Assembly: GCA_964519955.1 (NCBI GenBank)
Contig: CAZFLM010000092.1
Location: forward strand, 1 to 22,407
Reading direction: 5' to 3'
Source of the DNA: CAZFLM01 sp964519955
GTDB taxonomy: Bacteria; Armatimonadota; Chthonomonadetes; Chthonomonadales; CAJBBX01
Length of the DNA: 22,407 nucleotides
Position numbers and translations under genes: made by a program. The notes under the pieces were generated by a model. The model was not told the DNA's origin. It ran no database searches and was given only the letters and a program-made list of their open reading frames with translations. Below, one piece after another: positions 7,582 through 15,448 of this stretch; the stretch's first letter is position 1, and every line of letters starts with the position of its first letter.

Positions 7582-8255
7582 GCCGCATGAGCGCCTCCAA
7601 TGTGGTGTGCGTTGTGCTGCCGGCCGTGTGCGTCATCGGCGGGGGGCTGACGATGTGGTGGCAGTACCGTCGCATCGCCAACCTGAGCACGGAGCGCGTG
7701 GCGACAGAGCGCAGCATCGCCATCATGCAGCAGCAGCTCGCCGCGTCCGAGGGCGAGGCGCCGCCCATGCGCATCGCGACCATGGAGATGACGCCGAAGG
7801 AGCAGGTGGACTTCCTCTACAGCCTGCGCGCCTATGCCGCCGCCACGCGTGTGCGGTTGGTGAGCTGGACCAACGGTACGCCGATGGCGCCGGCCGCGCC
7901 GGGAGGGAAGGAGCAGGCGGCGTCGACGCTGCCGGCCGGCGTGAACGCGATCTCCAGCGCCATCACAGTGAGCGGCACGTATGCGAACGTGCGCGAGTTC
8001 CTCTACTACCTGCTGCGGTCGCCGCGGCTGCTGTCGATGTCCGATATGCGCTGGGCGCGAGGCGACGCGTGGCCGGTGTCCAGCGTGTCGTTCACACTCA
8101 CTCGCTACGTGACTCCGCCGCTGCCGACCGACGGTGTGTCCGGCCAGGCGACAGAGGGAGCAAGCGGCAGCGACCTGTCTGCCGTTCGAACGGGGACCGG
8201 CGCGGCTCCGGGAGTGCCCGGGACGCCGTCCGGCAGCCCGGCGACCGTGCCCTAG
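7578..8255 (+). CDS. pilO: PilO-like inner-membrane alignment-complex protein
   Basis: This 225-residue protein has one N-terminal membrane helix (about residues 8-28), a short coiled coil (about 29-57) and a ferredoxin-like periplasmic region. The pattern YANVREFLYYLLRSPRLLSM is typical of the PilO family. A Ser/Gly/Pro-rich tail follows (about 180-225). In known systems PilO pairs with PilN to form the periplasmic part of the alignment complex between platform and secretin. The ATGA overlap with the PilM-PilN gene fits co-translation of partners. After its stop, 75 bases without a clear signal precede the secretin gene. Confidence 0.82.
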   Translation: MSRMSASNVVCVVLPAVCVIGGGLTMWWQYRRIANLSTERVATERSIAIMQQQLAASEGEAPPMRIATMEMTPKEQVDFLYSLRAYAAATRVRLVSWTNGTPMAPAAPGGKEQAASTLPAGVNAISSAITVSGTYANVREFLYYLLRSPRLLSMSDMRWARGDAWPVSSVSFTLTRYVTPPLPTDGVSGQATEGASGSDLSAVRTGTGAAPGVPGTPSGSPATVP

Positions 8256-8330
8256 CACGCTCGCCAATCAGCCGCGACGGGCGCCGCGCCATGCGTCGCA
8301 CCGTTTCCGTGTCGCGGCGCGGAGGTACCT

Positions 8331-10163
8331 ATGCCGTTACGCACGCTAGCCGCCCTGTGCCTGGTGCTGGCCCTGGCGCCGACCGCCGCCGTCGGCCAGG
8401 CCGGCGCGCATGCTCCGCAGCCCAACTCGGTCCGGCTCATCTTCGACAAGACCGACGTGGCCGACGTGCTTCAGGCGATTGCGCGGGCATACCATACGAG
8501 CATCGTGTTTCCGGCCGACTCGAAGAGGGCCGTCTCGCTGAACATCACGGCGACCTCCATCGAGGAGGCGCTGCGCAACGTGACGGCGGCCGCGGGGCTG
8601 GCGTTCCGGCGCGCGGGGAAGACGTACGTCGTGGCCCTGCCGGCCAGCCTGAAGCAGTCCCTGGAGCCCTTCGGCGAGCGTGAGCGGCTCGACGTTGCCG
8701 GCATCGCCACTCAGGAGGCTGTGAGCCTCCTGGAGGGCGCGCTGCCCTACCTGACGGTGCGTCCGGCGGGGGCGCAGGTGCTGGTCATCGGCGCGCGCGA
8801 GGACGTGGATCAGGCGCGGGAGTTGCTGGACGAGGCGAAGAAGGGCAAGATAGCGGAGCCCCCCGTCAGCGAGATCGTCTCCCTGCGCTACGCGAATCCG
8901 CAGCAGGTGGCGTCCGTGGTGAAGGCGCTCTTCACCGGCGTGAAGGTGGAGGCCGTGGGCACGGCGGACAAGCCGGGCGGCTCCGTGGGTCTCTCTGGGC
9001 CTGCGGCGCAGGTGCGCTCGGCGGTCGAGGTGGCGTCGCGCGTGGATGTGGCGCCGGCCGATCCCGCATCGAGCCGCGCCACGCGGGTCTACATGGTGAA
9101 GTACAGCAGCGCGCCGCAGATCAAGTCGTTCCTCGAGAAGGCGATGCCCGATCTGCTGGCCGTGGTGGGGCCGGAGACGTACTCCCCCGTGGCGCCGTCG
9201 TTCAACCCGCTGTCCGGCGCAACGCTCGGCGGCAGCACCGGCGGCTCCGGCCTCGGTGGCAGCGGCACGGGTACGGGGACTGGCGGGCTCGGAAGCGGCA
9301 CGTCCGGCGCGGGCGGGTCGAGCGGGTTCGGCTCGCGAGCGGGCGGCGAGACGCGCACCGCGAAGGAAGGCGACCGCGCCAAGACGCTGGTGATCTCGGG
9401 CACCGAGAGCCAGGTCGAATCGGCCCTCAAGCTGATCGAGCAGGTCGATATCCGGCCGAAGCAGGTATCCATCGACGTCCGGGTGGTCGATACTTCGCCG
9501 GACGTGGCCGAGGAACTCGGGGTCAAGTGGAGCTGGAACACGTTCAGCTTGTTCGAGCGGCCCAGCGGCACCGACCTTGACACCACGACGGGGCAGCCAT
9601 CGTCCAACGCGACGCGCAACCTGGACTTCGGGCGACTGAGCCGCGCGCCGCTCAACATCAACGCGGTGCTGAGCGCGATGGTGACGCGGAAGGAAGCGAA
9701 GCTGCTCGCGTCGCCGCGCGTGACCGTGGTTGACAACGATGACGCCAACATCTTCATCGGCGACACGCTGCGCTCGCAGATCGTGGCAGCCGGAGGCATC
9801 AGCGGCACGACGATCCAGATCTACGAGTTCCCCATCGGCATCGTGCTGCTCGTGCGGCCGCGCGTGAATGCCGACGGGCTCATCACGATGCGGGTGCATC
9901 CGGTGGTCAGCACGATTACGTCGATCGACAGCACGACGGGACTGCCGCAAAGCAGTTCGCGCGAGGCCGAGACGACCGCGATCGTGAAAGACGGCGAGAC
10001 CATCGTAATCGGTGGGCTCATACGCGACGAGACGACCAAGACGGTGCAGGAAGTGCCGTTGCTGTCGAAGCTGCCGCTGGTCGGCGAGCTGTTCCGCAGC
10101 CGGAAGACGGACCGCCGCAAGAGCGATGTGCTGGTCTTCATCACGCCGCGGATCGTGCCATGA
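8331..10163 (+). CDS. pilQ: Outer-membrane secretin (PilQ/GspD family)
   Basis: The 610-residue product starts with a Sec signal peptide (about 1-22), then an STN/N0 domain (about 34-102) and two to three N-type subdomains (about 118-375). The last is interrupted by a long Gly/Ser/Thr-rich linker (296-340). The secretin core (376-610) contains KLLASPRVTVVDND (457-470) and the hallmark VPLLSKLPLVGELFRSR (575-591). It would form the multimeric outer-membrane channel for the pilus or secreted substrates, which implies a diderm envelope. GGAGGT ends four bases before ATG 8331. No AMIN domains are visible at the N-terminus, so in architecture it is nearer to GspD or short PilQ forms. Confidence 0.95.
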   Translation: MPLRTLAALCLVLALAPTAAVGQAGAHAPQPNSVRLIFDKTDVADVLQAIARAYHTSIVFPADSKRAVSLNITATSIEEALRNVTAAAGLAFRRAGKTYVVALPASLKQSLEPFGERERLDVAGIATQEAVSLLEGALPYLTVRPAGAQVLVIGAREDVDQARELLDEAKKGKIAEPPVSEIVSLRYANPQQVASVVKALFTGVKVEAVGTADKPGGSVGLSGPAAQVRSAVEVASRVDVAPADPASSRATRVYMVKYSSAPQIKSFLEKAMPDLLAVVGPETYSPVAPSFNPLSGATLGGSTGGSGLGGSGTGTGTGGLGSGTSGAGGSSGFGSRAGGETRTAKEGDRAKTLVISGTESQVESALKLIEQVDIRPKQVSIDVRVVDTSPDVAEELGVKWSWNTFSLFERPSGTDLDTTTGQPSSNATRNLDFGRLSRAPLNINAVLSAMVTRKEAKLLASPRVTVVDNDDANIFIGDTLRSQIVAAGGISGTTIQIYEFPIGIVLLVRPRVNADGLITMRVHPVVSTITSIDSTTGLPQSSSREAETTAIVKDGETIVIGGLIRDETTKTVQEVPLLSKLPLVGELFRSRKTDRRKSDVLVFITPRIVP

Positions 10164-10199
10164 GACGCGCACTCACCGAACGGCGCGCGAGGTGCGGCG

Positions 10200-11120
10200 A
10201 TGGCGGCTAGCGAGCGGAGAGCGGCGATCGTTCTGGGCACGGTCATCGTGGCCGTGCTGATCCTGGGCGTGTGGCTCTGGCTGCCGAGGCTCAGGGGCGG
10301 CGGCGAGACCGGGAGCCCCGCGCCGAGCGCTGCGGTGACCCCTGCGCCCGGGCCTGCGGCGCCGCCGGCGCCGGCCTCGGGCGATGCGGCGCTCGCGGAG
10401 CGGCCCATCGACCTCGGCGCCTACGACCGTGACACGCCGGCCGGGCCTGCCGGTCGTGACCCCTTCACCCCGCCGCTGGCTGCCCGCACCGCCCAGCCCA
10501 CGCGCGTGGCATACCCCGTCCGACGGCCTCTGACCCCGGCTCCCAGGCGCACCAACGACCTGGCGCCGCTGCTGCCTGGAGGCGATCTGGCCGTGCGTCC
10601 CGCAGGCGTGCCTGCGCCGCCGGAGCCGCCCATCGAGCTGAAGGGCGTCATCCCCGGGGACCCGGCCATTGCCGTGGTGAACATCGGCGGAGAGGTGCAC
10701 TACAAGCAAGAGGGGGACAGCCTGGGGGCGGGCCTGCGCATCGCTCGCATAACGGAGGCCGGAGCGGTCATCCAGCGAGCGGGACGCAACGTCGTGCTCG
10801 ACGTCGGCCACACGCTCCCGCAGGCCCCCGCGCCGTCGCCCGTCGTGGCTCCGTCTCCAGTTCCCGCTCCGACGCCGCACGTCGAGAAGCCGCCAGTGGA
10901 GAAGCCCACTGCGCCGCGCGCCGCGGAGCGTGCCGCCAGCGAGGCTCCCGCGAATCGTGCCGTGCGCCGCTCCTCGGCCTCGGAGGCGCCGGACGTGACG
11001 GTGAGTGCCAAGCCGAAGCCCGCGCCGGTCCGTCGGTCGCGCGTCCGCCACCGGCGCGTCACCTCGGAGTCCTCCAGCGACCGGCCCCTCGAAGGCCACT
11101 TCGTCGGTCGCCGGCTGTAG
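10200..11120 (+). CDS. PilP/GspC-like inner-membrane pilus assembly protein
   Basis: This 306-residue protein begins with one membrane anchor (about residues 9-30) and a Pro/Ala-rich linker. The motif RDPF at 86-89 is a PilP/GspC hallmark. Residues about 145-203 (IELKGVIPGDPAIAVVNIGG and following) look like the small beta-barrel homology region that contacts the secretin N0 domain. The remaining 100 residues are Pro/Ala-rich, become strongly basic, and are of unknown use. PilP is normally a lipoprotein, but here there is no lipobox, so the anchor is GspC-like. It follows the secretin gene by 36 bases, with GAGGTG five bases before the ATG. It is the last gene of the pilus locus. Confidence 0.72.
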   Translation: MAASERRAAIVLGTVIVAVLILGVWLWLPRLRGGGETGSPAPSAAVTPAPGPAAPPAPASGDAALAERPIDLGAYDRDTPAGPAGRDPFTPPLAARTAQPTRVAYPVRRPLTPAPRRTNDLAPLLPGGDLAVRPAGVPAPPEPPIELKGVIPGDPAIAVVNIGGEVHYKQEGDSLGAGLRIARITEAGAVIQRAGRNVVLDVGHTLPQAPAPSPVVAPSPVPAPTPHVEKPPVEKPTAPRAAERAASEAPANRAVRRSSASEAPDVTVSAKPKPAPVRRSRVRHRRVTSESSSDRPLEGHFVGRRL

Positions 11121-11122
11121 AT

Positions 11123-11146
11123 CATCGCCTAACGGCAGAGGCGATG
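11123..11146. terminator. Hairpin at the end of the pilus operon
   Basis: CATCGCCT (11123-11130) and AGGCGATG (11139-11146) form a perfect 8-bp stem with an 8-base loop, starting three bases after the PilP-like stop. There is no clear U-tract. It lies between convergent genes and could act in both directions. Confidence 0.55.
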
Positions 11147-11164
11147 GTGCTTGGCGGGACGGCC

Positions 11165-11226
11165 GGGCACAGCATTCGCGCGGCGGGTGGCTGCGATGTC
11201 CGGCCCTGCACGCGAATGCTCTGCCC
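11165..11226. repeat. Large inverted repeat in the convergent intergenic region
   Basis: Arms at 11165-11180 and 11211-11226 are complementary over 16 bases with one mismatch. The inner ten bases (AGCATTCGCG and CGCGAATGCT) match perfectly. About 30 GC-rich bases separate them. On the minus strand the element resembles dispersed repeats that I recall from GC-rich environmental genomes, but I cannot confirm family membership here. Confidence 0.7.
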
Positions 11227-11271
11227 CTACCACCGTCCACCCAGGCGCGCCGGCCGGGTTGCTGCGCGCGT

Positions 11272-12408
11272 CTACTCCACGTCCACCGTCAGGCCCGTGT
11301 CGGCGGAACGCTGCGCCGCCGCGAGGACCTTCTCCATCTCGATGCCGCGCGCGAGCGATGGGTCGAAGGGCCGGCCCTCGTGCACGGCGGAGACGAACGA
11401 GTAGATGCCGTGCAGGTGGCCGCGCAGCCAGCCGATGGGCGCCTTGGGCGAGGGGAAGCCGGCGGGCGAGGGATAGCGGCGGACGCAGTTGATGCGCTTG
11501 TAGCCGGACGAACCGCCCAGTGGCATCTCGGGATCGCCCTGGTTGAACCAGTCCAGGTAGTTCGGGTCCATCAGGTTGAAGCGGATAGCGCCCTTTGTCC
11601 CGTGGATCTCGAACCGCAGCTCGTCCTGCGCCCCCGTCGCGATTTTGGACGCCTCGATCGTGCCCAGCGCGCCGCCCCGCATGACCACGGACATCAGCGT
11701 CATGTCGTCGGTGTCCTGCTCCACGAGCACGTTCGGGTCCTCGTAGGACGGTCGGCGCGGGTGCAGCGTGCGTTGGCGCGCCTGCATCCGCGCGATGGAG
11801 TCGCCGCAGATCCAGGTGACGAGGTCGACCGCGTGCGAGCCCAGGTCGTAGAGCACGCCGGCCCCGTGCGACCGCAGATCCTTCCACGCGAGGCGCTTGC
11901 CCTCGGGCACGTTGCCGGAGTGGAGGTAGGCCGTGCGGAAGGTGATGACCTCGCCGAGGTCGTCGGCCTCGACGATGGCGCGGGCGCGGAGGGTGGCGGG
12001 CAGGAAGCGGTTGTGGAAGACCATCTGGCCGGCGCGCGCCAGGTCGGGAATCGCCGCCTCGATCCGCAGCGCCTCGTCGAGGTTGCCGGTTAGCGGCTTG
12101 TCGCAGTACATCGGCTTGCCGGCGCGGGCCGCAGCCAGGACGGCCTCCAGGTGGCAGTGGTTGGGCGAGGCGATGTCGACGATGTCGATCTCGTCCGACT
12201 CGATCAGCTCAGCCACCGACGAGTAGGTCCGGGCATAGCCGTAGGCGTCGCGCGCGGCCTCGGCGGTCTCGGGGCGCGAGGTGCAGACTCCGTGGAGCCT
12301 GGCGCGGAAGGGCAGCTTCTCGTAGAAGAACGGCAGCGACTGCCAGCACCACGCATGCGTCTTGCCCATCATCCCGGCGCCGATGACCCCGACTCGATAC
12401 TCCTTCAT
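11272..12408 (-). CDS. Gfo/Idh/MocA-family NAD(P)-dependent oxidoreductase
   Basis: The 378-residue product has the N-terminal Rossmann motif VGVIGAGMMGKTH (6-18). The usual EKP motif is represented by CDKP (102-105), with Asp in place of Glu. Then come HNRF (132-135) and GVLYDLGSHAVDLVTW (184-199), where family members place a catalytic His and the substrate pocket. Known relatives oxidise or reduce hydroxyls of sugars and inositols using NAD(P). The start at 12408 gives MKEYRVGVIG and has GGAG six bases upstream on the minus strand. The frame stays open upstream, but that stretch overlaps the divergent gene and is not protein-like. It is divergent from a sugar-isomerase-like gene, which suggests a shared pathway. 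The substrate is unknown. Confidence 0.93.
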   Translation of the reverse strand: MKEYRVGVIGAGMMGKTHAWCWQSLPFFYEKLPFRARLHGVCTSRPETAEAARDAYGYARTYSSVAELIESDEIDIVDIASPNHCHLEAVLAAARAGKPMYCDKPLTGNLDEALRIEAAIPDLARAGQMVFHNRFLPATLRARAIVEADDLGEVITFRTAYLHSGNVPEGKRLAWKDLRSHGAGVLYDLGSHAVDLVTWICGDSIARMQARQRTLHPRRPSYEDPNVLVEQDTDDMTLMSVVMRGGALGTIEASKIATGAQDELRFEIHGTKGAIRFNLMDPNYLDWFNQGDPEMPLGGSSGYKRINCVRRYPSPAGFPSPKAPIGWLRGHLHGIYSFVSAVHEGRPFDPSLARGIEMEKVLAAAQRSADTGLTVDVE

Positions 12409-12422
12409 GGCTCGCTCCGCTT

Positions 12423-12529
12423 GGTTCGTTGCGGCTATCGTACCCGAAGACCGCGGGGGTGGAGGAACCCGGGGGCGGCGGGTCGAACGCTGCAAGGTCG
12501 GCACGACGTACCCACCTAACGAACGAACC
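12423..12529. promoter_or_regulatory. Divergent intergenic region with an 8-bp spaced dyad (candidate shared operator)
   Basis: GGTTCGTT (12423-12430) and its exact complement AACGAACC (12522-12529) lie one near each of the two divergent genes. The right copy is part of a short direct repeat AACGAACGAACC. I found no convincing -35/-10 pair on either strand. The symmetry could be an operator for a regulator controlling both genes, or could be chance. Confidence 0.3.
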
Positions 12530-12565
12530 GCCGGCGCGTCGGCGCCCCGGCATGAGGAGAGAGCT

Positions 12566-13336
12566 ATGGCAGAGCCCAACGTGGCAATCCAGAACATCGT
12601 GTTCGGCGAGCGGAACCGGACTGACTTCGCGGGCGTGCTGCGCGACGTGAAGGCGGCCGGGTTCACCGCGGTCGAGGGCGGCAACTTCTTCGCGGCGTAT
12701 GGCGAGGCCGAGACGCGGAAGCAGATCGAGGCCGCCGGCGTCGCCGTGTCCGGCTGCCACTGCGGGTATGGCGACTTCGCCGACGAGGCCAAGGTGGCCG
12801 CGAACGTCGCCTACCTCAAGGCCATGGGCGTCAAGCACCTCATCTGCTCGGGCGTGGCCGACATCTCGACGGTGGACGGCTACCGCAAGTCCTGCGCGGT
12901 GTTCAACGAGGTCGGGAAGCTCTGCGCGGGCGAGGGGCTGGTGTTCAACTACCACAACCACGCGTTCGAGTTCGACAAGCTCGAGGGCGGCAGCACGATC
13001 GGCATGGACATCCTCGCGGCCGAGACCGATCCGGCGGTGGTGAAGTTCAACATCGACGTGTTCTGGGTCACCATCGGCGGCGCCGATCCGGCGGCGTTCA
13101 TCCGGCAGCATGCCGCGCGGGCGGGCTACTTCCACTTCAAGGACGGCCGCAAGCTGGAGAACGGGCTGGAGTTCCTGGAGCTTGGCACGGGCGTGGTGGA
13201 CCTGAAGGGCTCGATCGCGGCGGCGCGTGAGGTCGGCGCGACGTGGATCGTGGCGGAGCAGGACCAGACCAAGCTGCCGCACCTGGAGTCGGCGACGATC
13301 AGCCGGACCTATCTGCGCGACGTGCTGGGCGTGTAG
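12566..13336 (+). CDS. Sugar phosphate isomerase/epimerase-like TIM-barrel protein (AP endonuclease 2 family fold)
   Basis: This 256-residue protein has the length and motif order of the xylose-isomerase-like TIM-barrel family. FNYHNHAFEF (127-136) carries the conserved His pair, D164 lies in FNIDVFWV, YFHFKDGR (188-195) supplies another His and Asp, and E231 in VAEQDQT is a candidate last metal ligand. Relatives isomerise or epimerise sugars and inososes using a divalent metal. ATG 12566 has AGGAGA five bases upstream. It is often found beside Gfo/Idh/MocA enzymes, as here, where the pair is divergent. The exact reaction cannot be assigned. Confidence 0.88.
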   Translation: MAEPNVAIQNIVFGERNRTDFAGVLRDVKAAGFTAVEGGNFFAAYGEAETRKQIEAAGVAVSGCHCGYGDFADEAKVAANVAYLKAMGVKHLICSGVADISTVDGYRKSCAVFNEVGKLCAGEGLVFNYHNHAFEFDKLEGGSTIGMDILAAETDPAVVKFNIDVFWVTIGGADPAAFIRQHAARAGYFHFKDGRKLENGLEFLELGTGVVDLKGSIAAAREVGATWIVAEQDQTKLPHLESATISRTYLRDVLGV

Positions 13337-13343
13337 GCACGGC

Positions 13344-13400
13344 GGGGGCTGGGTGTCGGGTATCGGGTGTCGGGTGTTGGGGGCTGGTGCTGGGAGCCGG
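13344..13400 (+). repeat. G-run tract with G-quadruplex potential
   Basis: At least five runs of three or more G occur within about 40 bases (13344-13348, 13351-13353, 13358-13360, 13365-13367, 13372-13374, then 13379-13383), separated by loops of 2-5 bases such as TGTC, TATC and TGTT. This satisfies the usual four-run quadruplex pattern on the plus strand. It is an imperfect 7-bp tandem repeat just after the isomerase stop. Confidence 0.75.
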
Positions 13401-13410
13401 GTTGGCGTGT

Positions 13411-13461
13411 GCCGGGTTGAAACCCGGCGCTGACCTTGGGCGAAGTCCCCTGCGGGGACTG
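13411..13461. repeat. Isolated copy of the two-hairpin element
   Basis: GCCGGGTT-GA-AACCCGGC is followed 16 bases later by AGTCCCC-TGC-GGGGACT. The spacing and loops match the first two hairpins of the 15281-15757 repeats, but the flanks differ. The AGTC hairpin has C/G at a position where the other copies have T/A, so the pair is conserved although the bases differ. Confidence 0.75.
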
Positions 13462-13516
13462 GGCGCTCGGACTAGGCATTGAGTTCGCGGGCGGCAGGGC
13501 GGCGGCGGCGATGGAG

Positions 13517-13522
13517 TATGAT
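13517..13522 (+). promoter_or_regulatory. Possible -10 box upstream of the GH172 gene
   Basis: TATGAT lies 55 bases before the GTG start in otherwise very GC-rich sequence. The -35 window (about 13494-13499) reads poorly, and the only TTGA nearby is 32 bases upstream, so this is weak support. Confidence 0.3.
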
Positions 13523-13577
13523 CGCCGGGGCCGAGCCCTGCCGCGGCCGCGTCAGAGAGATCGGAGGGGGATAACCT

Positions 13578-15245
13578 GTGCTGAACGACGGAGATCTGCT
13601 GGGTTCGCTGGCCATGCCGCCTGCAGGGCGGAGCTACCGCATCTCGAGCAACGAGCAGCCGAACTGGCACGACGGCAATATGGACCAGACGTACCTGAAC
13701 CCGGGCGTCGAGTTCGAGATGCCGGTGCTCGAAGGGCCCGGGTACATCAACCACATCTGGATGACGAGCCACGCGGGCGGGGCCGGCGAGCTGAACGCGC
13801 TGACGCTGCGCATCTACTGGGACGACCGCGAGGAGCCCGGCGTCGAGGTCCCGCTCGGCGACTTCTTCGCGGTGGGGCACGGGCGGCCAGCAACCGTGGA
13901 GAGCATCCCCGTGCAGGTTTCGCCGACCGGCAGCCTGACGTGCTACTGGCGGATGCCGTTCGCGAAGTCGGCTCGTATCGTGGTGCGCAACGACAACCCG
14001 GACCGCGGCGCGGGGCTCTACTGGCAGATCGACTGGGTGAAGCTGCCCGAGCTGCCGCCGGACACCGCGTACTTCCACGCGCGCTACCGCCAGGAGTACC
14101 CGGCCACGATGGCGCAGGACTACCTCATCGCCGATCTGGCAGGCAAGGGGCGGTACGTCGGCACCGTCATGTCCATCGCGCTCGGGCAGGACGGCTGGTT
14201 TGGCGAGGGTGACGACTTCTTCTACATCGACGGCGAAGAGGTGCCCAGCCTCCAGGGAACGGGCTCCGAGGACTACTTCAACGACGCGTGGGGCTTCCGG
14301 CCGCGCACGAGCCTGTGGTACGGGCAGCCGTGGTACCAGGGCTACGACGCGGGCGACGAGGGCGTGGCCTATCGCTGGCACATCCTCGACGCGGTGAACT
14401 TCGAGAAGTCGCTGACCGTCGCCATCGAGCACAAGGGCAACCGCCCCATGTCGGAGGACGGCTTCTTCATCGAGCGGCCGGACTTCATCAGCAGCGTGGC
14501 CTTCTGGTATCAGGTAGGCGAGCCGAAGCCGTGGGCGCCGCTGCCATCCTGGTACGAGCGGCGCGTGCCCTGGCAGCGGCAGCACCTGCTCCGCGCCTTC
14601 CGCCGCATCGAGGTGACGGGCGGGCCGGCCGCACGCATCTCCACCGAAGGCATGTTCGGCGGGCGGCCCAACATCGTGTGGCCGAACGACCAGCCCGGCG
14701 CGGCGCTCAGCGTGCCCTTCCCGGTGGCAGAGGCCGGGCGGCACGCGGTGCGCCTGACGGGCTGGGGCGGACCGGGCAGCGGTTTGTTCGACATCGAGAT
14801 CGACGGCAAGGTGGTCCTGGCTGCCTGCGATCTGCGACCGGTGGAGGAGGAGTACGACCTGCTCCTCGGCACGCACGAGCTGGCGGCGGGCGAGCACACG
14901 CTGACGTTCCGCGCGGTGGGCGAGACAACCGGTACGCTGGGCATCGAGTTCGTCCGCACGCTCAAGCTGCCGCAGGAGGCCGCGCGCGAGGTGAGGACGC
15001 ATCACGAGGCGCACTTCATCCGCCTGGGCATCGGGCGGGCGGTGTACGCGTATCGGTTGGCCTACGACAAGCTGCCGGAGTCGCTCGACGAGTTGGTGCG
15101 GATGGAGGTCATGGACCCCATGTACCTGCGCGACGAGAACGGCTACGTGCTGGAATCGCGTGTCGAAGGCGGCCAGCTCTGCGTGCGCAGCACCGGGCCG
15201 GACGGCTGGGAGCACGCGTGGGCTGGCCTGGACGCGCGGCGGTAG
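13578..15245 (+). CDS. GH172-family (DUF2961) glycoside hydrolase with an extra C-terminal domain
   Basis: The 555-residue protein contains the DUF2961/GH172 hallmark GTGSEDYFNDAWGF (227-240). E231 lies here and E210 in WFGEGDDFF. From memory, the characterised GH172 difructose-anhydride enzyme uses two Glu 21 residues apart, the same spacing. Other members of the family cleave alpha-fructofuranose or D-arabinofuranose linkages. Residues about 380-465 look like a carbohydrate-binding-type beta domain. The last 85 residues (about 470-555), with AYRLAYDKLPESLDELV, resemble the globular part of GspG-type pseudopilins. There is no signal peptide. The start is GTG 13578 behind GGAGGGGG. The neighbouring oxidoreductase and isomerase suggest sugar catabolism; the substrate is unknown. 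Confidence 0.88.
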   Translation: MLNDGDLLGSLAMPPAGRSYRISSNEQPNWHDGNMDQTYLNPGVEFEMPVLEGPGYINHIWMTSHAGGAGELNALTLRIYWDDREEPGVEVPLGDFFAVGHGRPATVESIPVQVSPTGSLTCYWRMPFAKSARIVVRNDNPDRGAGLYWQIDWVKLPELPPDTAYFHARYRQEYPATMAQDYLIADLAGKGRYVGTVMSIALGQDGWFGEGDDFFYIDGEEVPSLQGTGSEDYFNDAWGFRPRTSLWYGQPWYQGYDAGDEGVAYRWHILDAVNFEKSLTVAIEHKGNRPMSEDGFFIERPDFISSVAFWYQVGEPKPWAPLPSWYERRVPWQRQHLLRAFRRIEVTGGPAARISTEGMFGGRPNIVWPNDQPGAALSVPFPVAEAGRHAVRLTGWGGPGSGLFDIEIDGKVVLAACDLRPVEEEYDLLLGTHELAAGEHTLTFRAVGETTGTLGIEFVRTLKLPQEAAREVRTHHEAHFIRLGIGRAVYAYRLAYDKLPESLDELVRMEVMDPMYLRDENGYVLESRVEGGQLCVRSTGPDGWEHAWAGLDARR

Positions 15246-15280
15246 GGGCAGGGGGGTGCCAGGGGGCGGTGGGGCGTGCG

Positions 15281-15348
15281 GCCGCCCGGGTTGAAACCCG
15301 GGCCTGCGTGGCGCGAAGTCCTCTGCGAGGACTGGACGGCGACCCACC
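15281..15348. repeat. Hairpin repeat unit 1 (cut by the assembly gap)
   Basis: This is the first part of the 124-bp unit: CCCGGGTT-GA-AACCCGGG, then AGTCCTC-TGC-GAGGACT. It is interrupted by Ns after the sequence TGGACGGCGACCCACC. Confidence 0.85.
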
Positions 15349-15448
15349 NNNNNNNNNNNNNNNNNNNNNNNNNNNNNNNNNNNNNNNNNNNNNNNNNNNN
15401 NNNNNNNNNNNNNNNNNNNNNNNNNNNNNNNNNNNNNNNNNNNNNNNN
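15349..15448. other. Assembly gap of 100 Ns
   Basis: This is exactly 100 undetermined bases, a conventional placeholder size. The 16 bases just before it (15333-15348) are identical to the 16 just after it (15449-15464), so the true distance and the number of repeat units here are unknown. Confidence 0.98.

Noticed and set aside
8346..10172. Open frame of about 600 codons antisense to the secretin
   Set aside because: It is a GC-rich shadow frame, Arg/His-rich and without domains, while the plus strand encodes an unmistakable secretin.
12409..12792. 128-residue N-terminal extension of the oxidoreductase
   Set aside because: It overlaps the divergent isomerase gene and lies before a complete Rossmann N-terminus with its own ribosome site.
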